This document shows positions 23,896 to 24,821 of a stretch of DNA of 24,821 nucleotides, piece after piece. Positions within the stretch are counted from its first letter, which is position 1. Each line of letters opens with the position of its first letter. This stretch comes from a virus: positions 1 through 24,821 of IMG/VR virus record IMGVR_UViG_3300006033_000105. One strand, given 5' to 3'. Both the position numbers and the translations under genes were made by a program. The notes under the pieces are model-generated. The model was given only the letters and a program-made list of their open reading frames with translations, had not been told where the DNA came from and did not search any database.

Positions 23896-24429
23896 ATGCT
23901 TAGTTTCAAAGACAGACTTACAAGACCGTATACATACATTGCTGCAGATTGGGAAGGCGATAGTAGTGCGGTACAAACTCTTCAGCAATGGAACAAAGAT
24001 TTTCGTAAGTCCTTGTCTTTTAGGGATGCTCATGATTTGATGCAATCTCGCGACAGTAGCTTAAACTGTAGCATCAAAACGTCGCTTAGTTCTCGTATCG
24101 ATGAGTCATTCAGATTTATTCTCATTGTTGGCAATAAAACGAGTGTGGTGCGTAGCGGCGCTTGTCATCTCTGCCCGAGTTATAATAGTTACACTAAATC
24201 ATGTGCAAGAGGTCGATTTGTAGATTATCGAAGTTATATTGACTTCGAGTGCGAGAAAGCAGTTCGAGATGGTTTGCAGATTGTCGTTTTATATAACTCG
24301 TACACTATCGATAAAAGCAGATGCCCTGATTCCGTGAAAAATACTGGAACGCACAGAGAAATGTGGGCTTGGGATGGTTCTAAGTGGATTTGGGATTACA
24401 ACAAAATCTCAACAGCCATAGGACAATAG
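23896..24429 (+). CDS. thsB: ThsB-like TIR-domain enzyme of Thoeris
   Basis: This 177-residue TIR protein of the ThsB-like class has RPYTYIAADWEGDSSAV, FRDAHDLMQSRDSS, SSRIDESFRFILIVGNKTS and SYIDFECEKAVRDGLQIVVLY. Glu118 or Glu120 in the last motif is the probable NAD-hydrolase glutamate. In Thoeris the TIR senses infection and makes the nucleotide signal for ThsA. A cysteine cluster (Cys90, Cys93, Cys103; ACHLCPSYNSY...SCARG) lies before the catalytic helix. ATG 23896 has AAAGGA upstream and directly follows thsA. Only one TIR gene is present. Confidence 0.8.
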   Translation: MLSFKDRLTRPYTYIAADWEGDSSAVQTLQQWNKDFRKSLSFRDAHDLMQSRDSSLNCSIKTSLSSRIDESFRFILIVGNKTSVVRSGACHLCPSYNSYTKSCARGRFVDYRSYIDFECEKAVRDGLQIVVLYNSYTIDKSRCPDSVKNTGTHREMWAWDGSKWIWDYNKISTAIGQ

Positions 24430-24526
24430 CGAGCTCAATGATCCTTAAACTCTACAGAAGTGTAGTGGTAAGGTAAGCGCCAAACTCCTCAAGCGCTTTT
24501 TTCATTTTCATAAACTCTGAAACGTT

Positions 24527-24538
24527 CCCCCTAGGGGG
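24527..24538. repeat. Short GC palindrome
   Basis: CCCCCTAGGGGG is a perfect 12-bp palindrome in an otherwise AT-rich gene-free stretch (24430-24628). I see no gene there. Read on the minus strand there is a short open stretch that ends at 24452, with no recognisable product. Confidence 0.4.
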
Positions 24539-24628
24539 TTCCAATTTTTGAACCCAAAATCGGTTTATAGCGGCTTAGAACAACCAAAGAAATGTCGCTT
24601 AATTTAATATGCAAACAATACTATCGAA

Positions 24629-24650
24629 AAACGCCCCAATTAGGGCGTTT
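24629..24650 (+). terminator. Hairpin terminator after the Thoeris pair
   Basis: AAACGCCC (24629-24636) and GGGCGTTT (24643-24650) make a perfect 8-bp stem with a 6-nt loop. A/T flanks on both sides allow use in both directions. It is the first terminator-like structure after the thsB stop, about 200 nt downstream. Confidence 0.6.
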
Positions 24651-24669
24651 CTTGCATCTAGGGGTATAG

Positions 24670-24704
24670 AAAAACCCCACCGAAATTGTATCTACTTCGG
24701 TGGG
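24670..24704 (-). terminator. Intrinsic terminator of the tRNA-Val gene
   Basis: On the minus strand CCCACCGAA and TTCGGTGGG (plus positions 24696-24704 and 24676-24684) form a 9-bp stem followed by a T run (plus A run 24670-24674). It begins seven bases after the CCA end of the tRNA, so it ends that transcript. Confidence 0.75.
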
Positions 24705-24710
24705 ATTACG

Positions 24711-24787
24711 TGGTGGGGATGGAGGGGCTCGAACCCACGACCTCTTCGATGTGAACGAAGCGCTCTGACCAACTGGGCTACATCCCC
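24711..24787 (-). tRNA. tRNA-Val (anticodon CAC)
   Basis: Read on the minus strand, GGGGATG (from 24787) pairs with CATCCCC, followed by the discriminator A and an encoded CCA. The anticodon arm is CTTCG-TTCACAT-CGAAG, giving CAC (valine, codon GTG). The D loop has AGTTGGTCA and the T loop TTCGAGC. All arm lengths are canonical, but the D stem has one C-A mismatch (GCCC/GAGC) and the T stem one U-U mismatch (GTGGG/CCCTC). It is probably functional, though slightly irregular. Its 3' end faces the mobile region. Confidence 0.87.
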
Positions 24788-24821
24788 GCGCAAAAGATAT
24801 TTTACCGTATCGGGGTGAAAA

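Noticed and set aside
24452-24511. Short minus-strand open stretch of 19 codons after the Thoeris pair
   Set aside because: Too short, no ribosome binding site and no recognisable family; possibly a gene fragment.
24609-24818. Open frame on + encoding a 69-residue peptide with GSNPRPLRCERSALTNW
   Set aside because: It is the translation of the antisense of the tRNA-Val gene, a well-known false protein pattern.
1-24821. CRISPR array, transposase/IS element or rRNA
   Set aside because: No regularly spaced short repeats, no transposase motifs or terminal inverted repeats, and no rRNA sequence were seen on either strand.

Overview
This window is the right-hand half of an integrated, tailed (siphovirus-type) prophage followed by a short flank. 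The host is most likely a Bacillota/Clostridia bacterium with moderate-to-high GC. Reasons: strong AGGAGG-type ribosome binding sites, frequent GTG and TTG starts, HK97-type head genes with a phi13-type tail tube, an LLH-type holin, and tandem SpoIVCA-like serine recombinases. I cannot name a genus.

Layout, left to right (all protein genes on +). Positions 1-5498 hold the head and head-tail genes: portal (5' end outside the window), ClpP-like prohead protease, HK97-fold capsid, head fibre-like protein, connector, head closure, gp10-like, tail terminator-like and tail tube. Positions 5502-6067 hold the tail assembly chaperone pair gpG/gpGT, joined by a textbook -1 frameshift signal. Positions 6123-9626 are a visibly AT-rich insertion with its own promoter. 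It encodes an AAA+ ATPase and a subtilisin-like protease, matching the IetAS defence pair, and sits inside the late operon just before the tape measure gene. Positions 9847-16550 hold the tape measure, distal tail protein, tail-associated endopeptidase-like protein and a fibre with a gp10-like C-terminus. Positions 16737-18306 are the lysis cassette: NlpC/P60 endolysin, small membrane protein and holin.

Positions 18369-18942 hold a helix-turn-helix/zinc-finger protein and a 53-residue SHOCT-like protein. Next come a 39-codon remnant of a serine recombinase (18987-19106), an AT-rich gene for an orphan PD-(D/E)XK-type nuclease (19176-19766), and two complete overlapping serine recombinases (19900-22778). 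The end of the SHOCT gene and the recombinase leader occur twice, at 18909-18981 and 19809-19881, exactly 900 bp apart. The nuclease is therefore a cassette between duplicated ends.

Positions 23087-24429 encode a two-gene system matching type II Thoeris: a membrane-anchored macro-domain effector (ThsA-like) and a TIR enzyme (ThsB-like). A tRNA-Val(CAC) gene on the minus strand closes the window. Since prophage serine integrases usually sit next to an attachment site, the prophage may end in 22779-23086, making Thoeris host flank. It could equally be terminal cargo; without the left end this cannot be settled.

The most notable biology is three AT-rich accessory modules (IetAS, orphan nuclease, Thoeris II) in or next to one prophage, the duplicated recombinase leader with a decayed recombinase, and a very clear frameshift element.
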